From: Natrialbaceae archaeon AArc-T1-2
Lineage (GTDB): Archaea; Halobacteriota; Halobacteria; Halobacteriales; Natrialbaceae
Length of the DNA stretch: 64,000 bases
Direction: 5' to 3'
NCBI RefSeq assembly: GCF_030273315.1
Contig: NZ_CP127174.1
Span: 1,364,001 to 1,428,000, forward strand
Program-made: the position numbers and the translations under genes
The notes under the pieces: model-generated
Database searches by the model: none
The model's input: only the letters and a program-made list of their open reading frames with translations
Told to the model about the DNA's origin: nothing
Part shown: piece after piece, positions 43,422 to 52,614 of the stretch
Layout of the letters: each line of letters begins with the position of its first letter
Position numbering within the stretch: the stretch's first letter is position 1

Positions 43422-44087
43422 TTGCTCCGCGTCGCCTTCGCCGGTTCGGCGTACGTCGGCGTCTTCGCCCGCGCAACCGACGACTACCTGCTGGTCCGAC
43501 CCGACGTCGACGACGACCTGATCGGCGACCTCGCAGACGAACTCGCCGTCGATGCGCTCGCGACCACCATCGGCGGCTCCTCGACGGTCGGCGCGCTCGC
43601 GACCGGCAACGAGAACGGGCTGCTCGTCAGCAGCCGGATTCTCGAGTACGAACGCGAGCGAATCGAAGACGAGGTCGACGTTCCGGTCACGGAGCTTCCC
43701 GGCAGTATCAACGCCGCCGGAAACGTCGTGCTCGCGAACGACTACGGCGCGTACGTTCATCCTGATCTCCCCCGGGAGTCGATCCAGGTCATCAAAGAGA
43801 CCCTCGAGGTGCCCGTCGAACGTGGCGACCTCGCCGGCGTCCGGACCGTCGGCACGGCCGCGGTCGCCACCAACGCGGGCGTACTCTGTCACCCGAAGGC
43901 GACCGACGCGGAACTGGACCACGTAGAGGAGGTACTCGACGTTCGCGCCGACGTCGGCACGGTCAACTACGGCGCACCGCTTGTCGGCTCCGGGCTCGTC
44001 GCCAACGAGGTCGGCTACGTCGTCGGCGAAGACACCACCGGACCGGAACTCGGCCGCATCGAGGACGCACTGGAGTACATCGACTAG
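43422..44087 (+). CDS. eif6: Translation initiation factor aIF6
   Basis: A 221-residue pentein-fold factor that keeps 50S subunits from joining 30[25 protein letters not shown] opens it; repeats carry [37 protein letters not shown] and [23 protein letters not shown]. The start codon is TTG at 43422, one base after the rpl31e stop, matching the LRVAF family start; no upstream ATG exists in frame. Confidence 0.93.
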   Translation: MLRVAFAGSAYVGVFARATDDYLLVRPDVDDDLIGDLADELAVDALATTIGGSSTVGALATGNENGLLVSSRILEYERERIEDEVDVPVTELPGSINAAGNVVLANDYGAYVHPDLPRESIQVIKETLEVPVERGDLAGVRTVGTAAVATNAGVLCHPKATDAELDHVEEVLDVRADVGTVNYGAPLVGSGLVANEVGYVVGEDTTGPELGRIEDALEYID

Positions 44088-44402
44088 AAGATACCCCGCC
44101 GGTCGGGACTGGGGTTCGTGATCGATCCGAGGGTGTCGCCCGGAAGCTCTCACGCAGTTCCGGTACATGTAGCCGAGTTCGTCTTCGATCTCACACTCCG
44201 GACAGACGATCGTTCCCGAGCGGCGATTGACGAACTCCGCCGTTCGGCCGCTCCCGGGCCGCATCATAAGCGTTTCAGCTCCCGGCGTTTCGCCGTGTGA
44301 TCCGTCGCGACCGACGACGGGACGCTCGTCGTCTTTCGACGCGCCCGCGGGGTCTCACGCGGGAAGGGAACATTCTTCCGGCTTCCCGACGGAGGGACAG
44401 CT
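44088..44402. other. Gap between eif6 and LX gene, no convincing gene
   Basis: 315 bp inside the operon. It holds a possible hairpin CCCGCG..CGCGGG near 44345-44365, before the LX gene. A minus-strand frame (44267 downwards) includes CPECEIEDELGYMYRNC, a zinc-knuckle-like stretch, but it runs on without a stop deep into the eif6 antisense. I treat it as not a gene. Confidence 0.4.
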
Positions 44403-44579
44403 ATGAGTCAGTTCACTGTCTCCGGTAAGTTCGCGAGCCGGGACGGCTACTCGTCGTTCGAGACCGCGATCGAGGCCGAAAACGAAGACGTCGCTCGCGA
44501 GCACGTCCTCTCCCAGCTGGGGAGTCGTCACGGACTCAAACGAACCCAGATCGAGCTCGAGGAGGTCGAGGCACGATGA
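44403..44579 (+). CDS. rplX: 50S ribosomal protein L18a/LX
   Basis: A 58-residue protein: MSQFTVSGKFASRDGYSSFE, AIEAENEDVAREHVLSQLGS, then RTQIELEEVEAR. It is the archaeal LX (L20e/L18Ae-like) ribosomal protein at normal length. It overlaps the prefoldin alpha start codon (ATGA), so the two are translated together. Confidence 0.88.
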   Translation: MSQFTVSGKFASRDGYSSFETAIEAENEDVAREHVLSQLGSRHGLKRTQIELEEVEAR

Positions 44580-45049
44580 GCGGACAGCAGGAACTGCAGG
44601 CGATCTCCCAGCAGCTCCAGGAGCTCGAACAACAGATCGAGGCGTTGCAGGCAACGGTCACCGAACTGCAGGCCGAACAGAGTGACGTCGACGAGGCGAT
44701 CGAGGCGATCGAGATTCTCGAGACCGACGACACCGTGCAGGTGCCACTCGGCGGCGGTGCCTACCTCCGTGCAGAGATCGAAGACATCGACGAAGTGATC
44801 GTCGAACTCGGTGCCGACTACGCCGCCGAGTTCGAACAGGACGGAGCCGTTTCCGCCCTCGAGAACAGAAAGGATACTCTCGACGATCGCATCGAGGAGG
44901 TCACCGAAGAGATCTCCGAACTCGAAGCCGAGAGCACACAGCTCGAGCAGAAAGCCCAGCAGCTCCAGCAGCAGGCGATGCAACAGCAGATGCAGGGACT
45001 GGGGGGACAAGGCCAGGGTCAGGGCCAGGGCACGGGTCCGGACCAGTAA
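44576..45049 (+). CDS. pfdA: Prefoldin alpha subunit
   Basis: A 157-residue chaperone subunit with the expected two coiled coils (about 5-45 and 90-140) around a beta-hairpin core VQVPLGGGAYLRAEIEDIDEV. The alpha-class signature VELGADYAAEF is present. The C-terminal tail is Gln/Gly-rich (QGLGGQGQGQGQG), common in haloarchaeal homologues. Upstream of ftsY, as usual in this operon. Confidence 0.93.
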   Translation: MSGQQELQAISQQLQELEQQIEALQATVTELQAEQSDVDEAIEAIEILETDDTVQVPLGGGAYLRAEIEDIDEVIVELGADYAAEFEQDGAVSALENRKDTLDDRIEEVTEEISELEAESTQLEQKAQQLQQQAMQQQMQGLGGQGQGQGQGTGPDQ

Positions 45050-45063
45050 CGTAGGCCGCCCCC

Positions 45064-46506
45064 ATGTTCGATAGCCTGAAAGAGAAGCTCGGGAGCTTTC
45101 GCGAAGACGTCGAGGAGACGGCCGAAGAGAAAGCGGAGCCGGTCGACGAGGACGACCTCGAGGACGCAGAGTTCGAGGACGCCGAGTTCGGAGAAGCAGA
45201 ACGCGAGGACACAGCGGCTGGCGAGGAACCGGCCGAGTCGACAGTCCCCACGGCAGACGACCCGACGTCCGTCGACACCGAGACGACGCCGGCCGACGAG
45301 GCCGACGCCGAGGACGAAAGACCGGATGCGGCTACGGCCGACGCCGACGAAGCTGACGTCGAGGAGTCGGACCGAGACGGAGACGACGAAGACGGGGAAA
45401 GCGGGAACGGTCTGACCAGGTTCGGCCGCAGGGCGAAATCGCTCATCAACGGCTCGAACGACACGGACGAGTCCGTCGACGAACAGGATACGACCACGGC
45501 GTCCGACGAGACGAGCGTCGAACGCGACGTGACAGACGACGTGGCTGCAACGCCCGACGACGAGGCTGACGAGGCCGAAGACGACGCCGACGAAGACGAG
45601 CCGACCGAGAACAACTCGACCGGGTTCGGCCGCAAGGCAAAGTCACTCGTCCGCGGGAAGTTCGTCATCGAGGAAGACGACCTCGAGGGACCGCTCGACG
45701 AACTCGAGCTCGCGTTGCTCTCGAGCGACGTCGAGATGTCCGTCGCCGAGGAGATCTTAGAGAACATCCGCGACGAACTGGTCGGGGAGACTCGAACGTT
45801 CACGACCTCCACCGGCGACGTCGTCACGGAGGCGCTCCGGGAGGCGATTCTCGACGTCATCAGCGTCGGCCAGTTCGACTTCGTCGAGCGGGTCGCCGTC
45901 GAGGACAAACCGCTCGTGATCGTCTTCACCGGCGTCAACGGCGTCGGCAAGACGACCTCGATCGCGAAGATGAGCCGCTATCTCGAAGAGCGTGGCTACT
46001 CGACGGTGATGGCAAACGGCGACACCTACCGTGCGGGAGCGAACGAACAGATCGAGGAACACGCCGATGCACTCGATACGAAGCTCATCACCCACGAACA
46101 GGGTGGTGACCCTGCCGCAGTGTTGTACGACGCCGTCGAGTACGCCGAGGCAAACGACGTCGACGTCGTGCTCGGCGATACGGCGGGTCGGCTCCACACC
46201 GACGAGGGGCTGATGGACCAGCTCGAGAAGATCGATCGCGTCGTCGATCCGGACATGACCCTGTTCGTCGACGAGGCGGTCGCCGGCCAGGACGCGGTCA
46301 ACCGGGCCCGGGAGTTCGACGACGCCGCCGAGATCGACGGGGCGATCCTCACGAAAGCCGACGCCGACTCCAACGGCGGCGCGGCGATCTCGATCGCTCA
46401 CGTCACGGGCAAGCCCATTCTCTTCTTGGGCGTCGGTCAGGGCTACGACGACATAGAGCGGTTCGAGCCGGAGCGGATGGCCGACCGCCTGCTCGAGGAG
46501 GAGTAA
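45064..46506 (+). CDS. ftsY: Signal recognition particle receptor FtsY
   Basis: A 480-residue SRP receptor GTPase. The N-terminal about 200 residues are highly acidic and low-complexity. The NG domain begins near residue 200; G1 is FTGVNGVGKTTS, followed by MANGDTYRAGANEQ, DTAGRLHTDEGLMDQL and TKADADSNGGAA, then LFLGVGQGYDDIERF. Two copies of an amphipathic FGRxAKSL motif lie in the acidic region (about 120 and 188), probably membrane-targeting helices. Last gene of the ribosome/SRP operon. Confidence 0.95.
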   Translation: MFDSLKEKLGSFREDVEETAEEKAEPVDEDDLEDAEFEDAEFGEAEREDTAAGEEPAESTVPTADDPTSVDTETTPADEADAEDERPDAATADADEADVEESDRDGDDEDGESGNGLTRFGRRAKSLINGSNDTDESVDEQDTTTASDETSVERDVTDDVAATPDDEADEAEDDADEDEPTENNSTGFGRKAKSLVRGKFVIEEDDLEGPLDELELALLSSDVEMSVAEEILENIRDELVGETRTFTTSTGDVVTEALREAILDVISVGQFDFVERVAVEDKPLVIVFTGVNGVGKTTSIAKMSRYLEERGYSTVMANGDTYRAGANEQIEEHADALDTKLITHEQGGDPAAVLYDAVEYAEANDVDVVLGDTAGRLHTDEGLMDQLEKIDRVVDPDMTLFVDEAVAGQDAVNRAREFDDAAEIDGAILTKADADSNGGAAISIAHVTGKPILFLGVGQGYDDIERFEPERMADRLLEEE

Positions 46507-46603
46507 GCGATCGGCCCGGATCTCGCATCTACGATCGTCTGACAGGAGAAGACTCGAGGACGGCCGCCGACCAGCCCCGATCGGCCGCCGTCGTCGTCGG
46601 CGA

Positions 46604-47191
46604 TCAGCCTGGCAACAGAACGTTGAGGAGCGCGACGACGATGCCGGCAAGCCCCATCCGGACGGCGGCGACGTACCAGCGCTGTTTCGAGACGGCACCC
46701 ATGTACGCGCCGATGGCCGCGAGCAACAGGACGCCGATCCCGACCGAGGCGAACACCCCCTGTCGCATCGAGAGGACGACCCCCTCGAGCAGGAACGGGA
46801 CGATGGTGACCGTTACACCGATCACCGGCCCCGTCGCGGAGGCGATCGCGTGCAGGAGCTGTTCGCTGCGGTGGTCCCGGGAAAGCTGGGTGTCCCCGAG
46901 GTCGGTCAGCATGGCACCCTCGAGTTCCTGGCGCTTCCGGCGCGTCTCGGCGCGTTCGATCTCCCAGACGCTCCAGACTCCGGAGGTGCCGAGTCCGACG
47001 GCCGCACCCAGACCGATGCCGACGACGACGAACCCCTCGGCGACGCCCGAGAGGTACGCCCCGACGACGACGCCGATTCCCGTCAGGGTTCCGTCGAAGG
47101 TGTTCGCGACGAAGTATCGCCGCGAGATCGAGCGTACCTCCGACCGGCCGGCGACGCGCCGGAGGCTGGCGACGCGATCGCCGAGACTCAT
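46604..47191 (-). CDS. VIT1/CCC1-family membrane protein
   Basis: A 195-residue protein of about five hydrophobic helices. RRYFVANTFDGTLTGIGVVVGAYLSG carries the family start with the conserved Asp/Gly of metal transporters; VWEIERAETRRKRQELEGAM is the cytoplasmic metal-binding-like loop. Relatives move Fe2+ or Mn2+. The ATG at 47191 overlaps the stop of the DUF211 gene (ATGA), making a clear two-gene unit with DUF211. Confidence 0.82.
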   Translation of the reverse strand: MSLGDRVASLRRVAGRSEVRSISRRYFVANTFDGTLTGIGVVVGAYLSGVAEGFVVVGIGLGAAVGLGTSGVWSVWEIERAETRRKRQELEGAMLTDLGDTQLSRDHRSEQLLHAIASATGPVIGVTVTIVPFLLEGVVLSMRQGVFASVGIGVLLLAAIGAYMGAVSKQRWYVAAVRMGLAGIVVALLNVLLPG

Positions 47192-47475
47192 CTGCCGCCC
47201 GTCCAGCTGTCCTCGACGATCCGCTCGCCACAGGAGACCTCGTCGACCGAGTGGACCGACCCGCCCAGGTCCGTGATCCGGTCTTCGATCGCGTCGACGT
47301 CGAGGGCCTCGCCCTCGAGCGTGACCCGGAGGGTGCGGACGTTCTCGTCGATCTCGACCAGCGTGGCAGTGACGCCCTCGATGCCCTCGAGTTCGCCGAT
47401 CCCTTCGGTGAACGCGACGGTGCCAGGGTCGTGTGGCTTCAGGACGTCGAGTACGAGACGGCGAATCCGAACCAT
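47188..47475 (-). CDS. DUF211-family protein
   Basis: A 95-residue ferredoxin-like-fold protein beginning MVRIRRLVLDVLKPHDPGTVAF, the hallmark of DUF211, with VTATLVEIDENVRTLRVTLEG in the middle. The family is archaeal; some structures bind metal. The ATG at 47475 matches the family start; the frame continues to 47529. Its overlap with a VIT1-type transporter gene suggests a metal-handling accessory role, which is inference. Confidence 0.85.
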   Translation of the reverse strand: MVRIRRLVLDVLKPHDPGTVAFTEGIGELEGIEGVTATLVEIDENVRTLRVTLEGEALDVDAIEDRITDLGGSVHSVDEVSCGERIVEDSWTGGR

Positions 47476-47608
47476 GTCGGTGGGTATGCGAACCAGCGAC
47501 AAGTGCGTACCGACCCCATCTCCGCTCATACTGACTGCTGTAAGTCATTTCCGGCGCGACCGCGACCCGTCCGGCGGTCGCACCGGTAAATCGGTACAGC
47601 ATTCCGTA

Positions 47609-48208
47609 TCAGAAGCCGTCCAGCCGGGTCTGGCCGCCGGCCGAGTCGTCGATACCCGCAAGCGCCGCGGCCCGCTCGAGTGTCGTCTCGAACGTGTCGG
47701 CCTGGCTCCGGTCGTACAGCGTCGCCGCGGGGTGGACACAGACGAGGACGCGACGGGGCGTGCCCGCGATGCGGACCTCCTCGAGGTCGCCCGCCGCCGC
47801 GGTGACGGCGACCGATCGCTCGAGCAGGTGTTCGCTCGGCACTTTCCCGAGCGTGACGACGACCTCGGGGTCGACGCGGTCGATCTCCCGCTCGAGGTAG
47901 CCCCGGCAGTTCCCGAGTTCCTCGGCGGTCGGATCGCGGTTCTCCGGCGGCCGACAGCGCACGCAGTTGGTGATCCGGACGGCCGACCGCTCGAGGCCAA
48001 CGGCAAGCAGCGTCTCGTCGAGTACCGAGCCGCTGCGGCCGACGAACGGCTCGCCCTGTTCGTCCTCCCGTGCGCCCGGCCCCTCGCCGACGAACAACAG
48101 GTCGGCGTCCTCCGGCCCGGTTCCGTTGACGATCCGGCTTCGCGACGCTACCAGCGCCGGACACCGCGTGCAGGCCGTGACCTCGAGTCCGTCCATCTGC
48201 TCGTCCAT
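47609..48208 (-). CDS. Uracil-DNA glycosylase, family 4 (Fe-S)
   Basis: A 199-residue enzyme removing uracil from DNA. Cys13 and Cys16 (CTRC), Cys85 (CVRCRPPENRDP) and Cys101 are the expected 4Fe-4S ligands. Active-site motif 1 is LLFVGEGPGAREDEQGEPFVGRSG and motif 2 is CVHPAA. The Glu of GEGPG is the family-4 type. A single gene opposite to the Hsp20 gene. Confidence 0.9.
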   Translation of the reverse strand: MDEQMDGLEVTACTRCPALVASRSRIVNGTGPEDADLLFVGEGPGAREDEQGEPFVGRSGSVLDETLLAVGLERSAVRITNCVRCRPPENRDPTAEELGNCRGYLEREIDRVDPEVVVTLGKVPSEHLLERSVAVTAAAGDLEEVRIAGTPRRVLVCVHPAATLYDRSQADTFETTLERAAALAGIDDSAGGQTRLDGF

Positions 48209-48313
48209 GGCTCGGAGTTCGCCGGGCGAATACTACGTGTTTTGGTTGCGCTCTCACCGTGGCCCGTCGCTACGACCGCGGGCTTTTTCGTGTCGGCGTT
48301 CGAACCCGTATCC

Positions 48314-48736
48314 ATGTCAGCGCTCCGCGACGCCTTGCGGGATCTTTCGGACGCGGTGTTTTTCGACCTCCTCGAGAGCGACGAGGCGTACCTGCTCGTA
48401 CTCGACGTGCCGGGCGTCTCCGCGGAGGCGCTCGAGGTCGGCGTCGACGGCGGTCGCATCACGATCCAAGCCACTCGAGCGAAAGACGTACCCGGGGAGT
48501 ACCGCTACCTCGAGGAGAATCGATCGATGCACGTCGACGTCGACCTGCCGCTGCCCGCCGACGCGACCGAGGCGGGTGCAGAGGCGTCCGTGTCACGCGG
48601 CGTCCTCGAGTTGTACCTGCCCAAACGTGAGGACGCTGCGGAGACGGCGATCGACATCGTCGCGGACGAAAACGAGAGTGAAGATACCGACACCGACACT
48701 ACCAGCACCGGTAGAACGAACGGACCCGACACCTAA
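48314..48736 (+). CDS. Hsp20/alpha-crystallin-family small heat-shock protein
   Basis: A 140-residue sHSP. The alpha-crystallin domain (about 18-105) runs from YLLVLDVPGVSAEALEV through ITIQATRAKDVPGEYRYLEE to ASVSRGVLELYLPKRED, a standard arrangement. The tail is acidic and Thr-rich with no IxI motif visible. The ATG at 48314 (MSALRDALRDL) is used although the frame is open upstream. The UbiB-like gene follows after a 16-bp gap. Confidence 0.85.
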   Translation: MSALRDALRDLSDAVFFDLLESDEAYLLVLDVPGVSAEALEVGVDGGRITIQATRAKDVPGEYRYLEENRSMHVDVDLPLPADATEAGAEASVSRGVLELYLPKREDAAETAIDIVADENESEDTDTDTTSTGRTNGPDT

Positions 48737-48752
48737 CGGGGGGTGAACACAC

Positions 48753-50420
48753 CTGGTTCATCTTCGTGCGTACCGACGATTCGTCGTCGTCGCGTGGCAC
48801 TTTCTGCCGATTTTGCTCGCGTACGCCCGTGACAGGCGACGGTTCCTGCTGTTCGGGCGCTCGCGACGGGTCACCGCCGAGACCCACCGCCAGCGAGCGG
48901 AAGTGTTGCTCGAGTCGCTTCTGACGCTCGGGCCGACGTTCATCAAACTCGGCCAGTTGCTCTCGACGCGGCCGGACATCCTCCCGCCGGCGTACATCGA
49001 CGTCCTCTCGGCGTTGCAGGATCGGGTGCCGCCGGCCCCGTGGGTCGAGGCGAAAGACGTCCTCGAGGACGATCTCGGACCCGTCGAGCAGCGATTCGAC
49101 GAGTTCGACACCGACGCGATAAGCGGCGCGAGTCTCGGGCAGGTGTACCGGGCGACGGTCGACGGCCGGGACGTCGCGGTCAAGATCCGCCGGCCGAACA
49201 TCGAGGAACTGGTCGAGGCCGACCTTCACGTCATCCGGTGGTCGATGCCGCTTTTGCTGTACTTCGTCGACGAGTCGCGGGCGTTCTCGCTCGAGAACCT
49301 GGCCGACGAGTTCGCGAAGACGATCCGTGAGGAGATGGACTACGAGCGCGAGGCGGCGATGCTCGCGGAGATTCGACAGAACTTCCTCGAGGACGACCGC
49401 TACGTCATTCCGGCGGTGATCGACTCGCACTCGAGTTCGCGGGTGCTCACGATGGAGTACGTCGGCGGGACGAAGATCACGGACGTCGACGAACTCGACG
49501 CGCGTGACATCGATCGCAGCCGGGTTGCGGAAGACCTCCAGCGGTCGTACATGCAGATGATCATCGACGACGGCGTCTTTCACGCCGATCCTCACCCCGG
49601 GAACCTGGCGGTGACCGACGACGGCCGGATCGTCTTCTACGACTTCGGGATGAGCAGCCGCGTCGACGAGTACGTCCAGGAGAAGATCGTCGAGTTCTAC
49701 ATCGCCGTCGCGAACCAGGACATCGACGCGATCCTCGACGCCTTGATCGCGATCGGCACGCTTAGCCCCGAGGCCGACCGGGGCGTGATGGCCGAGGTGA
49801 TGGAACTGGCCATCGCGGACGCCCGCGGCGAGGACATCGAACAGTACCGGGTCCAGCAGATTATCGGCCAGGTCGAAGACTCGATCTACGAGTTTCCGCT
49901 CCGACTGCCGAAGAACCTCGCGCTCGTGCTCCGGGTGGCGACGGTCGTCGAGGGCGTCTGTGTCACGCTCGATCCGGACTTCGATTTCATCTCGACGGCG
50001 ACCGACTACCTCACCGAGCAGGGCTACCGCGAGGAGTCCGTTCGCCGCTTTCTCGAGGGTGCAGGCGATCAGGTGCGAGACGCAAGCCAGTCGCTCGTCC
50101 GGATGCCGCCGAAAGCCGAACGGCTGCTCGACCGGGCCGACCGCGACGACCTCTACGTCCGCATCGACGTCGAGGACTCACAGGGGAACTTCGACGCGCT
50201 CGCCAAACGGCTCATCTACGGGATGTTACTGACGATGGGGCTGTTCTCGATGGGCGTTCTCTACGCCCTCGACGCTCCGGAGGCGTCGGTCGTCGCGGCC
50301 GTCTTCTCTGCGGTGCTCACCGTCTTGCTCTACCGGTCGTTTCGCAAGCCGCGCTCGATCGGCGCGAAACCCCAGTTCACGCGACAGAAGCTCCGGCAGC
50401 AGCGAACCGACGAGGAGTGA
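48753..50420 (+). CDS. ABC1/UbiB-family kinase-like protein, apparent CTG start
   Basis: A roughly 555-residue atypical kinase. [14 protein letters not shown] is the KxGQ motif, [10 protein letters not shown] the Ala/Gly-rich loop, VAVKIRRPN the Lys, FHADPHPGN the catalytic loop and DFGM the metal motif; two C-terminal helices end it. UbiB proteins support quinone or lipid metabolism. Family-like sequence ([20 protein letters not shown]) continues upstream of the first TTG (48813), yet no ATG, GTG or TTG exists back to a stop at 48744. CTG at 48753 lies 6 bp after GGGGTGA, so I propose it as the start; TTG 48813 is the alternative. Confidence 0.8.
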   Translation: MVHLRAYRRFVVVAWHFLPILLAYARDRRRFLLFGRSRRVTAETHRQRAEVLLESLLTLGPTFIKLGQLLSTRPDILPPAYIDVLSALQDRVPPAPWVEAKDVLEDDLGPVEQRFDEFDTDAISGASLGQVYRATVDGRDVAVKIRRPNIEELVEADLHVIRWSMPLLLYFVDESRAFSLENLADEFAKTIREEMDYEREAAMLAEIRQNFLEDDRYVIPAVIDSHSSSRVLTMEYVGGTKITDVDELDARDIDRSRVAEDLQRSYMQMIIDDGVFHADPHPGNLAVTDDGRIVFYDFGMSSRVDEYVQEKIVEFYIAVANQDIDAILDALIAIGTLSPEADRGVMAEVMELAIADARGEDIEQYRVQQIIGQVEDSIYEFPLRLPKNLALVLRVATVVEGVCVTLDPDFDFISTATDYLTEQGYREESVRRFLEGAGDQVRDASQSLVRMPPKAERLLDRADRDDLYVRIDVEDSQGNFDALAKRLIYGMLLTMGLFSMGVLYALDAPEASVVAAVFSAVLTVLLYRSFRKPRSIGAKPQFTRQKLRQQRTDEE

Positions 50421-50776
50421 GACCGTCGGTATCGATTCCGACCGCGCCCGAGCGTATTTTCCCGTCAGCGGCGACTGGTTCCCTTCGAGGCCGTCTGCCG
50501 GACGAATACCCGCTGTACGAACGTCCATATTCGAGACGACGGACGTCCGACTTTCGGGCGTTCGACACCCTATTATTGATTAAATTGTTCCTATATCTGC
50601 CCGGGTATCCACTGTGGAGGTCTAAATACAAACGTTTGTCAACACCAATCCTTATATTGTTCACACCCATCTCGTCGAACCGTGATGAGAAATACGATCA
50701 CGGATGTATTGCCACAGAAAATAGACGTACGTATGAAATCTATCAGTTTCGGTTCGTCACCGACGGTGGTGATCGG
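50421..50776. promoter_or_regulatory. AT-rich promoter region of the Amt-PII gene
   Basis: 356 bp, markedly AT-rich in its centre (50570-50720). A perfect 12-bp palindrome, ACAAACGTTTGT, lies at 50628-50639, followed 11 bp later by CTTATATTG (50651-50659), a good TATA element. Transcription from it would give a leader of about 95 nt. The palindrome position just upstream of TATA/BRE suits a regulator of ammonium uptake. No gene seen. Confidence 0.5.
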
Positions 50777-52519
50777 ATGGTAGATCCGATCCTCCTCGAG
50801 GCGACCGCGGCGGACCTCGAAGAGCTCGCGACGGGGATGAACCTGATGTGGGCGTTGACGGTCACGTTCCTCATCTTCTTCATGCACGCTGGCTTCGCGA
50901 TGCTCGAGGCGGGCCAGGTGCGTTCGAAGAACGTCGCGAACCAGCTCACGAAGAACATGCTGACCTGGGCGGTCGGCATCGGCGTCTTCTTCGTGATCGG
51001 GATGGGGATCTCGAACAACGTCGGCGCGGCACTCGGCGGCGGCGAGAGTAGCCCGCTGACGATGTTCGGCGAGGGATCGTTCGACTGGGCGATGTGGCTC
51101 TTTAGTGCGGTGTTCGCGATGACCGCGGCGACGATCGTCTCCGGTGCCGTCGCCGGTCGCGCGAAGCTGCGGGCGTACGTCGGGTACACCTTCCTGCTGG
51201 CGGCGGTCATCTACCCCGTCGTCGCGGCGACGGTCTGGTACGCCCCCGGCGGAACGCCGATCCTCGCTTCCTTCGGCTTCGCCGACTTCGCGGGCGGGAT
51301 GGTCGTCCACGGCGTCGGCGGCGTCGCCGGCCTCACCGCAGCGTGGGTTCTCGGCGCTCGCATGGACAAGTACGACGACGACGGCTCCGCCAACGTCATC
51401 CCGGGCCACTCGATGACCTTCGCCGTGTTGGGCACGCTGATCCTCTGTTTCGGCTGGTTCGGCTTCAACGTCGGGACGGCCGCGACCGTCGTCGATCCGG
51501 GAACGTTCGAACTCGCCGACTTCGACTACGTCGGCAGCGTCGCGATGGTCACCGCCCTGGGGATGGGGATGGGCGCGATCGGTGCCTCCGTCGTCTCCCT
51601 GGGATTGACCGGCAAGGTCGACACGCTGTACGTCGCAAACGGGATGCTCGCCGGTCTCGTCGGCGTCACTGGCCCGACGGACCTGATCACGCCGATGGGT
51701 GCACTGGCGATCGGCTTCATCGCCGGCGCACAGCTCCCGATCGTCTTCCGGTTCGTCGAGAAGCGCCTGGGGATCGACGACGTCTGTGCGGTCTTTCCCG
51801 TCCACGGCACCGCGGGGATGCTCGGGCTGATCCTCTTCCCGCTGTGGTCGATCGAGGGAACGGCGGTCGGTGGCGGCGTCGTCGCCGGCGGGGTCCTCTC
51901 GATCGAGGCCGGCGCGTTCGTTCCCCAGCTCGTCGGCGTCGCCGTCATCACGATCTGGACGGTGCTCGCGACCGCGGCCGTCTGGGGCGCGTTCAAAGCC
52001 ATCGGCCAGGCCCGCGTCACGCCCGAACACGAACGCGACGGCCTCGACGTCGCGGAACACGGCGTCGACACCTACCCCGAGTTCGGCACGCCCGAGGTCG
52101 CACCAGACGGCGGCCAGCCCGGCGGCGCGACCTCGAGTCTCGACGTCCGCACGGACGGCGGCACGCCGAACGACGACGGCGTCAAACTGGTGACGGCGAT
52201 CGTTCGTCCCGACCGACTCGGCGCGATCAAGACGGCGCTGGTCGACGCCGACGCCCCCTCGCTGACGGTCACGAACGTCTCCGGTCGCGGCTCCCAGCCC
52301 GCGAAGAAAGGCCAGTGGCGCGGCGAGGAGTACACCGTCGACCTCCACGAGAAGGTCAAAATCGAGTGTGCCGTCGCCGACGTCCCCGCTGACGACGTCG
52401 TCACGGCGATCCGCGAGGCAGCCTACACCGGCGAACCCGGCGACGGGAAGATCTTCGTGACCGAGATCGAGGACGTCTGCCAGGTCCGGACCGGCGACAC
52501 CGGCACGGAGGCAGTCTGA
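50777..52519 (+). CDS. amt: Ammonium transporter fused to a C-terminal PII (GlnK-like) domain
   Basis: A 580-residue protein. The Amt domain (about 1-430) has eleven-helix architecture with [54 protein letters not shown] and [14 protein letters not shown], including the paired pore His residues. After a polar linker (430-470) a PII domain follows (about 470-575): [21 protein letters not shown]-loop region [16 protein letters not shown] with the Tyr, and [17 protein letters not shown] normally blocks Amt when nitrogen is abundant; here channel and plug are one polypeptide. The ATG at 50777 is chosen; the upstream frame crosses the promoter. Confidence 0.9.
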   Translation: MVDPILLEATAADLEELATGMNLMWALTVTFLIFFMHAGFAMLEAGQVRSKNVANQLTKNMLTWAVGIGVFFVIGMGISNNVGAALGGGESSPLTMFGEGSFDWAMWLFSAVFAMTAATIVSGAVAGRAKLRAYVGYTFLLAAVIYPVVAATVWYAPGGTPILASFGFADFAGGMVVHGVGGVAGLTAAWVLGARMDKYDDDGSANVIPGHSMTFAVLGTLILCFGWFGFNVGTAATVVDPGTFELADFDYVGSVAMVTALGMGMGAIGASVVSLGLTGKVDTLYVANGMLAGLVGVTGPTDLITPMGALAIGFIAGAQLPIVFRFVEKRLGIDDVCAVFPVHGTAGMLGLILFPLWSIEGTAVGGGVVAGGVLSIEAGAFVPQLVGVAVITIWTVLATAAVWGAFKAIGQARVTPEHERDGLDVAEHGVDTYPEFGTPEVAPDGGQPGGATSSLDVRTDGGTPNDDGVKLVTAIVRPDRLGAIKTALVDADAPSLTVTNVSGRGSQPAKKGQWRGEEYTVDLHEKVKIECAVADVPADDVVTAIREAAYTGEPGDGKIFVTEIEDVCQVRTGDTGTEAV

Positions 52520-52614
52520 CGGCGTCGGGGTCGCCTCGAGTCCGTCACAAAGACCTGCAGAGAGGCCGAGTGAACCTCGGTACTACTTTGCCGTCCCGTA
52601 TCGAACGGCCGGGT

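Noticed and set aside
44113-44267. Minus-strand frame with CPECEIEDELGYMYRNC between eif6 and LX, resembling a zinc ribbon
   Set aside because: The frame has no stop until deep in the antisense of eif6 and no promoter or homologue I recognise; only the short Cys stretch is attractive.
46850-48313. Long upstream extension of the Hsp20 reading frame
   Set aside because: It is antisense to the VIT1, DUF211 and UDG genes; the sHSP domain begins just after the ATG at 48314.
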